Below are positions 44,506 to 53,107 of a stretch of 64,000 nt of DNA, one piece after another; the first letter of the stretch is position 1, and each line of letters starts with the position of its first letter. The stretch covers positions 37,464-101,463 of the forward strand of contig NZ_LXVX01000020.1 of assembly GCF_001650725.1 (NCBI RefSeq), in the 5' to 3' direction. The DNA is from Sphingobium sp. TCM1 (lineage in GTDB: Bacteria; Pseudomonadota; Alphaproteobacteria; Sphingomonadales; Sphingomonadaceae). The notes below the pieces were generated by a model, which saw only the letters and a list, made by a program, of their open reading frames with translations, was not told the DNA's origin and did no database searches. Made by a program: the position numbers and the translations under genes.

Positions 44506-44537
44506 GCTGTCCAGCGTCGGATTGTCCTTCCCGCATG

Positions 44538-45839
44538 TCAGGCGAAGGCCCGGCAGCGGCAAAGCTGCTCGATCTGCTGAACAATATCGGACTGTTCGGT
44601 CTCGCGAGCGACATGGTCGCCAAGCACCTTCGCTGCGGTGGCAAATGTTGGGTCGCCGATGATCCGAACTGTGGCGTCGCCGATTTCCATCGCTGGGGCG
44701 GTGGGCGGCAACATCAAGCCCGCGCCATGAGCCACAATCCTGGCCGCATTCCCGTCCTGGTCCCGGCCGTGGGGAAGCACGAGCATCGGCAACCGGTTGA
44801 CCATGGCGCGGGCCAGCGTGCCATGACCCCCATGGGTAATGAGGAGCGCGGCCTCGCGCATCAGCGGCCCGTGGGGCGCACTCCTGACGAGGCGCGTGTT
44901 GGACGCCGGGGACAGTTCTTCCGGGGCGATGGTTGGGCCCAGCGTGACCACCACGCGCACCGGCAGCGGTGACAGTCCGTCAATCACCCTCTGAAGCACA
45001 GCGACATGGTTCTGAAAGGTCGTGCTGAACGACACCAGCACGAGCGGCCATGCGCCCGGGCACGCGGATCGGCTCGATCCATCGTCCCACGCATCGGTCC
45101 AGGCGGCATCGTCTATTTGCGGCCCGACATAGCGATAGCCCGATGGCACCGGTTCGCGCACCATGTCGAAATATTTGCTGACGGAGACCAACGTGGTCCG
45201 GACGCAGGCGAGTTGATCGAGCAGCCGGTCGAGCGGTTTCAGGTGCAACAGCGCCCGCGCGGTGTTGAGCGCAGGAAGGCCCGTGTCGAACACTGCGCGA
45301 AACCCTTCGACCATCATGGCCTCCTGCGCGGCTTCCTCGGGTGAGAGCGCCTCGCTTTGTCCAGGCCCCGTCACCGGTGAGTCGTCCACCGGGAACAGGT
45401 TGATGTTGCACGCCATCGCCACGACCGGTTGGCCTATCGATTCACATCCGGCCATTACTCCGAAGAGAAAGTCGTTGGTGACGACGAGATCGGCTGCCTC
45501 GTGGCTCAGTTCCTCGATGACGTCCTCGGCATAGGCGTAGGCGGGACCGGCGAAGACCTGCTCGATCGCCTGGGCGAAACCCTCTGCCGGGCTGGCGGCC
45601 GCCCAGTCGCGGATCAGTTCGCTGTCGCGGCTGCGGTCCGCGCGGCTGGGTGCGCGGGTCCAGGGGATGAAGCGCACGCCTGTCGCCTCTGTTTCCAGCC
45701 GATTGCAGGCATCGGACATCACACGCACGGCATGTCCGGCATCGCGAAGTTTGCGCGCAAGGGTCAGCATCGGTCCGACCGAGCCGCCGCCTTCCCAGGT
45801 CGTGATGAGCAGATTCAGCTTTCTGTCGGAATCAAACAT
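44538..45839 (-). CDS. GT1-family (UGT/MGT-like) glycosyltransferase
   Basis: A 433-residue GT-B fold enzyme resembling macrolide and rhamnosyl transferases. The N-terminal acceptor domain begins LNLLITTWEGGGSVGPMLTLA. The C-terminal nucleotide-sugar domain has APHGPLMREAALLITHGGHGTLARAM and LPHGRDQDGNAARI, the UGT signature with its conserved His and the D/Q pair. It would transfer a sugar from a nucleotide donor to a small lipophilic acceptor. Its start overlaps the tetR stop by 8 bp, so the two form one operon. Under a TetR sensor, detoxifying glycosylation of an antibiotic or phenolic is a reasonable guess. Confidence 0.88.
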   Translation of the reverse strand: MFDSDRKLNLLITTWEGGGSVGPMLTLARKLRDAGHAVRVMSDACNRLETEATGVRFIPWTRAPSRADRSRDSELIRDWAAASPAEGFAQAIEQVFAGPAYAYAEDVIEELSHEAADLVVTNDFLFGVMAGCESIGQPVVAMACNINLFPVDDSPVTGPGQSEALSPEEAAQEAMMVEGFRAVFDTGLPALNTARALLHLKPLDRLLDQLACVRTTLVSVSKYFDMVREPVPSGYRYVGPQIDDAAWTDAWDDGSSRSACPGAWPLVLVSFSTTFQNHVAVLQRVIDGLSPLPVRVVVTLGPTIAPEELSPASNTRLVRSAPHGPLMREAALLITHGGHGTLARAMVNRLPMLVLPHGRDQDGNAARIVAHGAGLMLPPTAPAMEIGDATVRIIGDPTFATAAKVLGDHVARETEQSDIVQQIEQLCRCRAFA

Positions 45840-46491
45840 GGATCGGCTCCGGGGAAACGGCGGTTTCGGGTTCGAACATATCAGGGGCGACAGCCAGCGC
45901 GCCCGCGCACAGATTGAGCATCATGTCGCGAAGATCGGCGGTGCTGCGCTGCATGTCGATGCGCAGGAGCTTCCAGACATAGATGTCGAGCGCGATCACC
46001 AGAGCGTCATGCGCGCGCAGGCGTTGTTCGGGCAGCATCGCCTCAAGCCAGGGCGCAAAGACCGAGTAGACCCACGCGCGGTGGTTTGCGCGGCCCAAAT
46101 CGGTCGTCGCCTTGATGGGCGCATAGCGTTCTTCCTGCGCCAGCAGGCGGATCACCAGTTTGCCCATCGTCTCATATTCGATGATGATGGCGTCGAGCGC
46201 CCTGGCAACGTTCCCGGCCGGGACCGCGCGGGCCGTGTTGATGCTGGCCTCCATGGCCTTCTGGCCCGCTTCCAGCAGGCCCTCCTTGCCACCAAAGCGC
46301 CTAATCACGGTCTGCACCGTAACGCCCGCGTCGGACGCGACGTCTTCCAGGCGAATTTCGTCGAACCAGCAGCATTCCATGCGCGCCATGAACGCATCGA
46401 GGACGCGTTCGGCGGTCTCGGCCGCCGCAGCCGCGCGGGCTGTCTGGCGATAGCGGCGAGGGGGGGATTCGTCTTTCATGTTATGTGACAT
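45832..46491 (-). CDS. TetR-family repressor of the glycosyltransferase operon
   Basis: A 219-residue TetR protein. The HTH lies in IRLEDVASDAGVTVQTVIRRFGGKEGLLEAG, with a helical ligand domain after it. Starts at 46491 (MSHNMKDE) and 46479 (MKDESPP) are both possible; a TTG at 46515 also is in frame. Both ATGs lie within the palindromic operator, so repressor binding would cover the translation start region. The tight overlap with the glycosyltransferase makes it the expected autorepressor. Confidence 0.88.
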   Translation of the reverse strand: MSHNMKDESPPRRYRQTARAAAAAETAERVLDAFMARMECCWFDEIRLEDVASDAGVTVQTVIRRFGGKEGLLEAGQKAMEASINTARAVPAGNVARALDAIIIEYETMGKLVIRLLAQEERYAPIKATTDLGRANHRAWVYSVFAPWLEAMLPEQRLRAHDALVIALDIYVWKLLRIDMQRSTADLRDMMLNLCAGALAVAPDMFEPETAVSPEPIHV

Positions 46492-46500
46492 AACATGAAA
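46474..46500. promoter_or_regulatory. TetR operator 1 (27-bp near-perfect palindrome)
   Basis: Arms TTTCATGTTATG (46474-46485) and CATAACATGAAA (46489-46500) are exact reverse complements around TGA. Within it is CATGTT-N9-AACATG. It covers the tetR start codons. Confidence 0.85.
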
Positions 46501-46519
46501 TCTCAGGCTCCGCAAATTC

Positions 46520-46540
46520 CATGTTTATTTGACTAACATG
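46520..46540. promoter_or_regulatory. TetR operator 2 (CATGTT-N9-AACATG)
   Basis: Half-sites CATGTT (46520-46525) and AACATG (46535-46540) have the same 9-bp spacing as in operator 1, 43 bp centre to centre, about four helical turns. Confidence 0.75.
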
Positions 46541-47002
46541 AAAAATGCCGGGTCACGCGATAGGCATCCGGATCGTCATGGCATATGGCTTCGCCCGGCC
46601 TTGGCGAAGAGGTGCGTCCTATCCCTGTTCGACCGTTTCCAGAGGATTACGGCGGCCCGGAACGGGGCGCCGGCCCCACACTCTATTTGAACCGTGCGTC
46701 TCACGTCAGGCATGGAGAATTATAGATGAGGGATAACATCGCATCTATATTTCATGGCATCGGACCTTCCGAGGAAAAATGCCTATCTTGTTCAGGTGGC
46801 AATCGCGCCGTGACTATGGAATTCCAGTTGGAGACATTTGGCTGGACGGGACCGGCGCGCTCTTCGTGCGGCCAGAGATGGGTGTTCGACACTTTCCTAA
46901 AGCGACATTTTTCTTTAGGTTATTTTGCACGGTATTTCGGGAGCGACTCGAAGGGCCGGTGAAAATGGTTGCGAGGCGCTCACCTTCGACGGGAGAGAGG
47001 CT
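46541..47002. other. 462-bp region between tetR and coxM
   Basis: Several short frames exist (for example one from 46779 containing YGIPVGDIWLDGTGALFVRPE) but none has an RBS, a recognised family or a sensible stop before coxM. I treat the region as promoter/5' leader for coxM. The last bases hold GGGAGAGAGG just before the coxM GTG. Confidence 0.5.
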
Positions 47003-47932
47003 GTGCCCATTGCGGTTGCCATCGCCGTGCTGGTGTTCGGATCAGTCGCCTTCCATCTGTTCAGTCCCTGGTGGCGCACGCCCATCGCATCCAACTGGCA
47101 CTCTATCGATTCCGCTCTCGACGTGACCTTGTGGATTTGTGCCGCGGCTTTCGTTCTGCTCAATCTTTTCATGGCCTGGACGCTGGTCCGCTATCGGCAT
47201 CGGGCGGGCCATCGCGCCCATTATGAGCCGGAAAACAGCAAGCTGGAGAAACGATTGACGGTCTGGACGGCGATCGGAGTTGCCGGCCTGCTTGCGCCGG
47301 GGCTGGCCGCCTGGGGCAAATATGTCTCCGTTCCACAGGACGCAGCCATCGTCGAGGCGGTCGGCCAGCAATGGCAATGGTCATTCCGCTATCCCGGATC
47401 CGATGGCGTGCTGGGCGCCGCCGCGGTCAAATATGTAACGCCCGACAATGTGCTGGGCCTCGATCCGCTCGATCCTTTCGGGCGGGACGATCTGCTGGTC
47501 GAGGCCGGCGACCTGCATCTGCCGGCAGGGCAGCCGGTGAAGATCATATTGCGGTCGAAGGACGTGCTGCACGATTTCTACGTGCCTGAATTCCGGGCGA
47601 AAATGGACCTGGTGCCCGGCATCGTCACCTATTTCTGGATGACGCCGACGAAGGCCGGGACGTTCGATATCCTGTGCGCCGAACTATGCGGCACCGGCCA
47701 TCACGAGATGCGCGGCAAGGTGATCGTCGAAACGCCGGCGACCTTCGCGAAATGGCGGGCGCAGCAGGTGAGCTTCCAGCAGATATTGGCGGATGCGCCG
47801 CCGGCTGCGCGCTCCGCCATGCTGGTCGCGGCCAATGCCTGCTCCGTCCCCAGTCCATTGCTCCCAGAGCGGCTGAGTTCGTCCGCCAGCTGGAAAATCA
47901 GGACAGACACGATCAGCCGGAGTGCCCGCTAA
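47003..47932 (+). CDS. coxM: Cytochrome c oxidase subunit II (CoxM-type)
   Basis: A 309-residue subunit II. It has an N-terminal membrane anchor, further membrane helices near residues 30-55 and 80-100, and a periplasmic CuA domain with the complete ligand set: His in VLHDFYVPEF and DILCAELCGTGHHEM (two Cys, Glu, His, Met). CuA shows that the electron donor is cytochrome c, not quinol. The start is GTG 47003 with GGGAGAGAGG upstream; the frame is open 26 codons further. No fused c-type haem domain follows the CuA domain. It overlaps subunit I by TAATG. The order II-I-III'-III matches the coxMNOP alternative oxidase of Bradyrhizobium. Confidence 0.92.
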   Translation: MPIAVAIAVLVFGSVAFHLFSPWWRTPIASNWHSIDSALDVTLWICAAAFVLLNLFMAWTLVRYRHRAGHRAHYEPENSKLEKRLTVWTAIGVAGLLAPGLAAWGKYVSVPQDAAIVEAVGQQWQWSFRYPGSDGVLGAAAVKYVTPDNVLGLDPLDPFGRDDLLVEAGDLHLPAGQPVKIILRSKDVLHDFYVPEFRAKMDLVPGIVTYFWMTPTKAGTFDILCAELCGTGHHEMRGKVIVETPATFAKWRAQQVSFQQILADAPPAARSAMLVAANACSVPSPLLPERLSSSASWKIRTDTISRSAR

Positions 47933-49650
47933 TGGCTACCACCCTGGCTGACGACCTGCGTCCGCTGCATCATCCCCACAGCTGGATCACCCGCTATGTC
48001 TGGAGCCAGGACCATAAGGTCATCGCCATCCAGTATAGCGTAACGGCGATCGCGATCGGGCTTGTGGCGCTGGTCCTGTCCGCGCTGATGCGGCTGCAAC
48101 TCGGCTTTCCGGGGACCTTCTCGTGGATTCAGCCGGACAATTATCTGCAATTCGTGTCGATGCACGGCATGATCATGGTCGTATATCTGCTGACCGCGTT
48201 GCTGCTTGGCGGCTTCGGCAATTATCTGATCCCGCTGATGATCGGTGCGCGGGACATGGTGTTCCCCTTCGTCAACATGCTGAGCTACTGGCTCTACCTG
48301 CTGTCGGTGATCGTGCTGGTGGCCGGCTTCTTCGTCCCGGGCGGGCCGACCGGCGCGGGCTGGACGCTCTATCCGCCGCAGGCCATCACCGAAGGCACGC
48401 CGGGCCATCAGTGGGGCATTGCCACGATGCTGGTCAGCCTCGCCATTTTCGTCGCGGCATTCACCATGGGCGGCCTCAACTATGTGACGACGGTGCTACA
48501 GGCGCGGACGAAGGGCATGACGCTGATGCGGATGCCGCTGTCGGTCTGGGGCATCTTCACCGCCTCGGTCATGGGACTACTGGCCTTTCCGGCGCTGTTC
48601 GTCGCGGCCATCATGATGCTGTTCGATCATTTCGCCGGCACCAGCTTCTTCATGCCGACGATGCAGTCCATGGGTCGCATCACGCCGACCGAAGGGGGCA
48701 GCCCGCTGCTGTTCCAGCATCTCTTCTGGTTCTTCGGCCATCCCGAAGTCTATATCGTCGCCCTGCCCGCCTTCGGCATCGTGTCGGACCTCATCAGCGT
48801 CCATGCGCGGCGCAACATCTTCGGCTATCGCATGATGGTCTGGGCGATCGTCATCATCGGCGCATTGAGCTTCGTCGTCTGGGCGCATCATATGTATGTG
48901 TCGGGCATGAACCCCTATTTCGGGTTCTTCTTCGCCACGTCCACGCTGATCATCGCCGTCCCGACCGCGATCAAGGTCTATAACTGGCTGTTGACGCTAT
49001 GGCGCGGCGACATTCATCTGCGCGTGCCGATGCTGTTTGCCATCGCCTTCATCTTCACCTTCATCCATGGCGGGCTGTCGGGCCTGTTCCTGGGCAATGT
49101 CAGCGTCGACGTGCCGCTGTCCGACACCTTCTTCGTCGTCGCCCATTTCCACATGGTGATGGGGGTTTCGCCGGTGCTGGTGATCTTCGGCGCCATCTAT
49201 CACTGGTATCCCAAGATTTTCGGGCGGATGTGGAACGAGACGCTGGGCAAGCTCCATTTCTGGATCACTTTCCTCGGCGTCTATGCGATTTTCCTGCCGA
49301 TGCATTATCTGGGCATATTGGGCGTGCCGCGCCGCTATTATGCGCTGGGCGACACCGCCTTCATCCCGCAGTCGGTCCACCTCGCCAATGAATGGATCAG
49401 CATCGCCGCGCTGATCGTGTTCGCGGCGCAGGGACTGTTCTTCTTCAACATGATCTGGAGCCTTTTCCGGGGGCCGAAAGCCGATCCCAACCCCTGGGGC
49501 GCGGCGAGTCTGGAATGGCAGACTCCGCAAACGCCGCCCGCCCATGGTAATTGGGGCGCGACACTGCCGGTCGTCCATCGCTGGGCCTACGACTATAGCG
49601 TACCGGGCGCGCAGCGCGACTTCATCCCCCAGACGGAGCCGCGCGCATGA
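47932..49650 (+). CDS. coxN: Cytochrome c oxidase subunit I (CoxN-type)
   Basis: A 572-residue haem-copper oxidase core with 12 membrane helices. Haem and CuB ligands are visible: His in SMHGMIMVVY, GHPEVYIVALP (CuB His and cross-linked Tyr), WAHHMYVSG (two CuB His) and FVVAHFHMVMG (haem a3 and haem a His). The Glu of GHPEVYI, the Asp/Asn of GARDMVFPFVN and the Lys of PTAIKVYNWL mark an A1-type enzyme with both D and K proton channels. Start set at 47932 by overlap with the subunit II stop; the open frame upstream overlaps coxM. Confidence 0.95.
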   Translation: MATTLADDLRPLHHPHSWITRYVWSQDHKVIAIQYSVTAIAIGLVALVLSALMRLQLGFPGTFSWIQPDNYLQFVSMHGMIMVVYLLTALLLGGFGNYLIPLMIGARDMVFPFVNMLSYWLYLLSVIVLVAGFFVPGGPTGAGWTLYPPQAITEGTPGHQWGIATMLVSLAIFVAAFTMGGLNYVTTVLQARTKGMTLMRMPLSVWGIFTASVMGLLAFPALFVAAIMMLFDHFAGTSFFMPTMQSMGRITPTEGGSPLLFQHLFWFFGHPEVYIVALPAFGIVSDLISVHARRNIFGYRMMVWAIVIIGALSFVVWAHHMYVSGMNPYFGFFFATSTLIIAVPTAIKVYNWLLTLWRGDIHLRVPMLFAIAFIFTFIHGGLSGLFLGNVSVDVPLSDTFFVVAHFHMVMGVSPVLVIFGAIYHWYPKIFGRMWNETLGKLHFWITFLGVYAIFLPMHYLGILGVPRRYYALGDTAFIPQSVHLANEWISIAALIVFAAQGLFFFNMIWSLFRGPKADPNPWGAASLEWQTPQTPPAHGNWGATLPVVHRWAYDYSVPGAQRDFIPQTEPRA

Positions 49651-50255
49651 CCATCCTGGCGCGCCTTGCCGAAAAAAGCTGGGACGCGGCGAGCGACAGC
49701 GAAATAGACAGTCAGATCGATCGTCCGTCGGCAGTCGCAGTCGGTTTGACTGTCTATTTTGCTGTCGCCATGGTGATGTTCTCGCTGCTGACGGCGGCTT
49801 ATCTCATGCGAATGGGGCTTCATACCGCCATGGGCCATGATGGCGGGGATTGGGCGCCGATGCCTGATCCGCCGCTGTTGTGGATCAACAGCGCGGTCCT
49901 CCTTGTCAGCAGCTTTGCCTGGGAGATCAGTCGGCGCATGGCGGCGCGCGGCAGGCACGGCCAGGCAATAGGAGCGTCGGTCGCCGGCGCCGCACTGGGT
50001 CTTTGCTTTCTCGTTGGGCAATGGCTGCTCTGGCGCCATTATCAGGCGGCGGGCTATGATCTGTCCGCCAATCCGGCCAATGCCTTCTTCTATTTGCTGA
50101 CCGCGCTTCACGGTTGCCACATCATCGGTGGTCTGGTTGCTGCCGGGCGGGTGCTGATCGGCGGCAACCTGCGCCATATCCGCCTGTGTGCGGTCTATTG
50201 GCATTTTCTTCTGGTCATCTGGCTTCTGCTTGCCGGATTGCTCGTATCGACATGA
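49647..50255 (+). CDS. coxO: Cytochrome c oxidase subunit III-like protein (CoxO-type)
   Basis: A 202-residue protein with five predicted membrane helices, ending in the subunit III-like LHGCHIIGGLVAAGR and VYWHFLLVIWLLL. It is the first of two subunit III-like genes, as in coxMNOP operons. Its ATG overlaps the coxN stop (ATGA). Less conserved than the next gene. Confidence 0.85.
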   Translation: MTILARLAEKSWDAASDSEIDSQIDRPSAVAVGLTVYFAVAMVMFSLLTAAYLMRMGLHTAMGHDGGDWAPMPDPPLLWINSAVLLVSSFAWEISRRMAARGRHGQAIGASVAGAALGLCFLVGQWLLWRHYQAAGYDLSANPANAFFYLLTALHGCHIIGGLVAAGRVLIGGNLRHIRLCAVYWHFLLVIWLLLAGLLVST

Positions 50256-50282
50256 AATCTCTCAGTAGGGGACAGTATCGCA

Positions 50283-50978
50283 ATGTCTCACACGGTGCCG
50301 GACAGAAGAGATCGGGAGGTCATAACCCCGACCCTGCGCGAGATCGCGGCCGACTGGTCTTCGGACCAGGAAGTCTTTCGCCATACGCATTGGGGCAAGG
50401 CGATGATGTGGATTTTCCTGCTGTCCGATACCTTCATCTTCTCCTGCTTCCTCACCGGCTATATGACGATCCGCTCGTCCGCCGTGCTGCCCTGGCCCAA
50501 TACGGCGGAAGTGTTCGCGCTCGTGATTGGCGGGCAGAAAATCCCGCTGATCCTGATCGCGATCATGACCTTCGTGCTCATCAGTTCCAGCGGCACCATG
50601 GCGATGGCGGTCAACTATGGCTATCGCCGCGACCGGCGAAAAACCGCGATACTGATGCTGCTTACGGCCCTGTTCGGGGCAAGCTTCGTCGCGATGCAGG
50701 CCTTCGAATGGACCAAGCTGATCGTCGAGGAAGGGGTGCGCCCCTGGAGCAATCCGATGGGCGCTCCGCAATTCGGGGCCACCTTCTTCATGATTACCGG
50801 TTTCCACGGCCTGCATGTCAGTTGCGGCGTCATCCTTCTGGCGATCATCGCCTCGAAGGTGGCGCGAGGTCATTATGACCGATCGGGCGACTATAGCGCG
50901 GTCGAGATCGCCGGCCTCTACTGGCATTTCGTCGACCTCGTCTGGGTCTTCATCTTCGCCTTCTTCTATCTCTGGTGA
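50283..50978 (+). CDS. coxP: Cytochrome c oxidase subunit III (CoxP-type)
   Basis: A 231-residue subunit III with five membrane helices. Family features are MQAFEWTKL, the ITGFHGLHVSCG helix and IAGLYWHFVDLVWVFIF at the C terminus. It starts 27 bp after coxO and its stop overlaps the subunit IV start (GTGA). Confidence 0.92.
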   Translation: MSHTVPDRRDREVITPTLREIAADWSSDQEVFRHTHWGKAMMWIFLLSDTFIFSCFLTGYMTIRSSAVLPWPNTAEVFALVIGGQKIPLILIAIMTFVLISSSGTMAMAVNYGYRRDRRKTAILMLLTALFGASFVAMQAFEWTKLIVEEGVRPWSNPMGAPQFGATFFMITGFHGLHVSCGVILLAIIASKVARGHYDRSGDYSAVEIAGLYWHFVDLVWVFIFAFFYLW

Positions 50979-51364
50979 TCGCCATGCAGTATGACAGACC
51001 TGTCCCGCAAACGCAGATCGTTCCAGACGGCCAGCACCCGCCGGCTGCGGACCATGGGCAACAGCACCCCATTGGCCTTTATCTCAAGGTCTGGGGCTAT
51101 CTGTTCGTGCTCAGCACCCTGTCCTATCTGGTCGACTATATGCATGTGCAGGGCATTGTGCGATGGACGCTGATCATCCTGTTCATGCTGTTGAAGGCGG
51201 GATTGATCCTGTCGATCTTCATGCATCTGGCCTGGGAGCGGCTGTCGCTGACCTATGCGATATTGCTGCCGCCGCTCGTGCTGCTCGTGCTGGTACGCAT
51301 CATGCTGATCGAAGCGGACTATGCCTACTGGACCCGCGCGATCTTCATGGGCGGGGGAGGCTGA
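50975..51364 (+). CDS. Cytochrome c oxidase subunit IV (prokaryotic type)
   Basis: A 129-residue protein with a polar His/Gln-rich N terminus and three membrane helices (YLKVWGYLFVLSTLSYLV; WTLIILFMLLKAGLILSIFM; LTYAILLPPLVLLVLVRIML). The layout is that of the small subunit IV of aa3/caa3 oxidases. GTG 50975 overlaps the coxP stop; ATG 50984 is also possible. Confidence 0.82.
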   Translation: MIAMQYDRPVPQTQIVPDGQHPPAADHGQQHPIGLYLKVWGYLFVLSTLSYLVDYMHVQGIVRWTLIILFMLLKAGLILSIFMHLAWERLSLTYAILLPPLVLLVLVRIMLIEADYAYWTRAIFMGGGG

Positions 51365-51367
51365 ACC

Positions 51368-52053
51368 ATGAACCGGATGCAGTGGCTGGCGACAGGGTTA
51401 TGCGTTGCCGGAGCGGCAGGAGCGCTATGGAGCCTCGACTGGTTTGCCGGGCAGCTGTACCCGGAGGATGGGGTGGGCAAGCTCGCTTATGCGCCCGCCG
51501 ATGCGATGCCGCCGCGTGTCGACATGGCGTCGGTGCAGCGGGACTGGCCCGCCAGCCTGCAGGCTCCGGGCGAGGGCGATCGGCTGATCGCCTATCGACG
51601 GGACATGCTGGGCAAGGCGCCGATGCCGGCCGTCGGCGTTGACGGCGCAGGGATTGCCGCGCAAGCGGACCTTGGCACTCTGCTCGCCAACGCGAATGCG
51701 GATGTGGGCAGGGCCAAGGCGCAATTATGCCTCAGCTGCCATGACCTGAAACAGGGCGGCCCCAATCGCATCGGTCCCAATTTATGGGGCGTGGTAGGCC
51801 GGCCGGTCGCGACCCATGCCGGCTTTGCCTACTCGCCCGCAATGAAGGAACAGGCGGCAGTTGGAGCTATGAGAGTCTGTTCGATTTTCTTGCATCGCCC
51901 GCGCGCGACGTGCCGGGAACGAAGATGAACTTTGCCGGCCTGCGTCGCGCCGAGGATCGCGCGGCGCTGATCAAATATCTCGCCACCCTGGGACATGGCG
52001 CGCCCCCGCCGCCCGAACCGAAGCCGGCGGCGCGGAGCGGGGCCGCCCGGTGA
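51368..52053 (+). pseudogene. Membrane-anchored class I cytochrome c, interrupted by a -1 frameshift
   Basis: The first frame (51368 onward) has an N-terminal anchor (MNRMQWLATGLCVAGAAGAL), the haem motif C121-L-S-C-H125 and RIGPNLWGVVGR. It loses its frame after AYSPAMKEQ near 51853-51856, where one G appears missing. The second frame continues GGSWSYESLFDFLASP and TKMNFAGLRRAEDRAALIKYLATLG, with the axial Met in TKMNF, and stops at 52053. Joined, they form a normal cytochrome c. It lies 4 bp after subunit IV and is the likely electron donor of this oxidase. A sequencing error must be excluded. Confidence 0.85.
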
Positions 52054-52079
52054 GGATGGTGCCCACCGGGCGGAATGGT

Positions 52080-52880
52080 TCAGCGAACGACTGCCCGGGT
52101 ATAGAGGTGCCAGGTGGCGTAGCCCAGCACCGGCAGTACCACGGCCAGCCCGACGAGTCCGGGCAGTGCGCCCAGGACGAGGAGCGTCACCACGGTAAGG
52201 CCCCATGCCGCGACCGTCACAGGGTTGTTCCACGCCACGCGGAATGATGTACGCAGCGCGACACCCCAATTGACCCTCTTGTCGATGATCATGGGGAAGG
52301 ACACGACGCTCACCGCCAGCGTCACGATGGCAAAGCCCAGCCCCACGAGATTGCCGATGATGATCATTTGCCAGCCTTGGGCGGTGCCGAATACGGCCTG
52401 CAGGAAGGCGCTCGGCGATGCGATCACGTCAGGCCCGAGCTGGCCGACAGTCGAATAATAGATGAACCAGGCAGCCGTCATCCAACCAAGGAAGAGCATG
52501 GCGGTCACGCTGGTCAGGTCGAACAGCGCCGGAAAGGCCGGTCCGCGCACGACGTCCAGGAAATGGCGCCAACGGGAATCCAGCCCCTGTTCACGCCGCC
52601 GCGCCAGTTCGTAGAAGCCGCTGGCAAAGGCCGGGCCGAACAGGACCGATCCGGCCAGAAGCGGAAACAGCAACGGCAGCACCGGCATCTGACTGGCCAG
52701 CAGGATCGCGAACACTATGACGAGGGGATAGATGAAACCGATGAAAAGCAGATCGCCACGTTTGGCCAGGAAATCTTCCCAGCCCTGGCGCAGGGCGATG
52801 CGCAGATCCTTCAGACCGATCCTGCGAATTTCATAATCCTCATGGGGAGGCGCTAGACCCCCTGGATGAGTTATGGCCAT
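52080..52880 (-). CDS. DUF2189-type integral membrane protein
   Basis: A 266-residue protein with a short cytoplasmic N terminus (ITHPGGLAPPHEDYEIRRIG) and about six hydrophobic segments, including GDLLFIGFIYPLVIVFAILL and VTLAVSVVSFPMIIDK. It looks like the DUF2189 family, which often accompanies alternative terminal oxidase genes. Function unknown. ATG 52880 has AGGAGAG just upstream; the frame extends five codons more. It converges on the oxidase operon with 26 bp between. Confidence 0.8.
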   Translation of the reverse strand: MAITHPGGLAPPHEDYEIRRIGLKDLRIALRQGWEDFLAKRGDLLFIGFIYPLVIVFAILLASQMPVLPLLFPLLAGSVLFGPAFASGFYELARRREQGLDSRWRHFLDVVRGPAFPALFDLTSVTAMLFLGWMTAAWFIYYSTVGQLGPDVIASPSAFLQAVFGTAQGWQMIIIGNLVGLGFAIVTLAVSVVSFPMIIDKRVNWGVALRTSFRVAWNNPVTVAAWGLTVVTLLVLGALPGLVGLAVVLPVLGYATWHLYTRAVVR

Positions 52881-53107
52881 GGTGGCTCTCCTCATGACGT
52901 GCCGCCATGTCAGACGCTGGCTTCTCCTGCCCTCTGTCGGGACTGGTGCCGACGCAGCCCGTTTCGGGTCTGCTTGAACATCGTCTCGGCATGAGGAAAC
53001 GCCTCATGGCCTATCGAAGCACACTACACCCATCCCTGCTTGGCAGACAAGCGTCATCATTCTCTGCCGGGACGGGTTGAAAGTCCGGCGACCCTCTGCC
53101 GGATGGA

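Larger units (their letters stand above)
44096..44537. other. 442-bp gap after TonB receptor 3
   Basis: Contains the receptor terminator (44126-44159) and a decayed fragment of a DAO-family oxidoreductase (about 44340-44505). No intact gene was found. Confidence 0.6.

Noticed and set aside
46779..47126. Small plus-strand ORF before coxM
   Set aside because: It overlaps the coxM start by more than 120 bp, has no RBS and no recognised family, though part of it looks protein-like.
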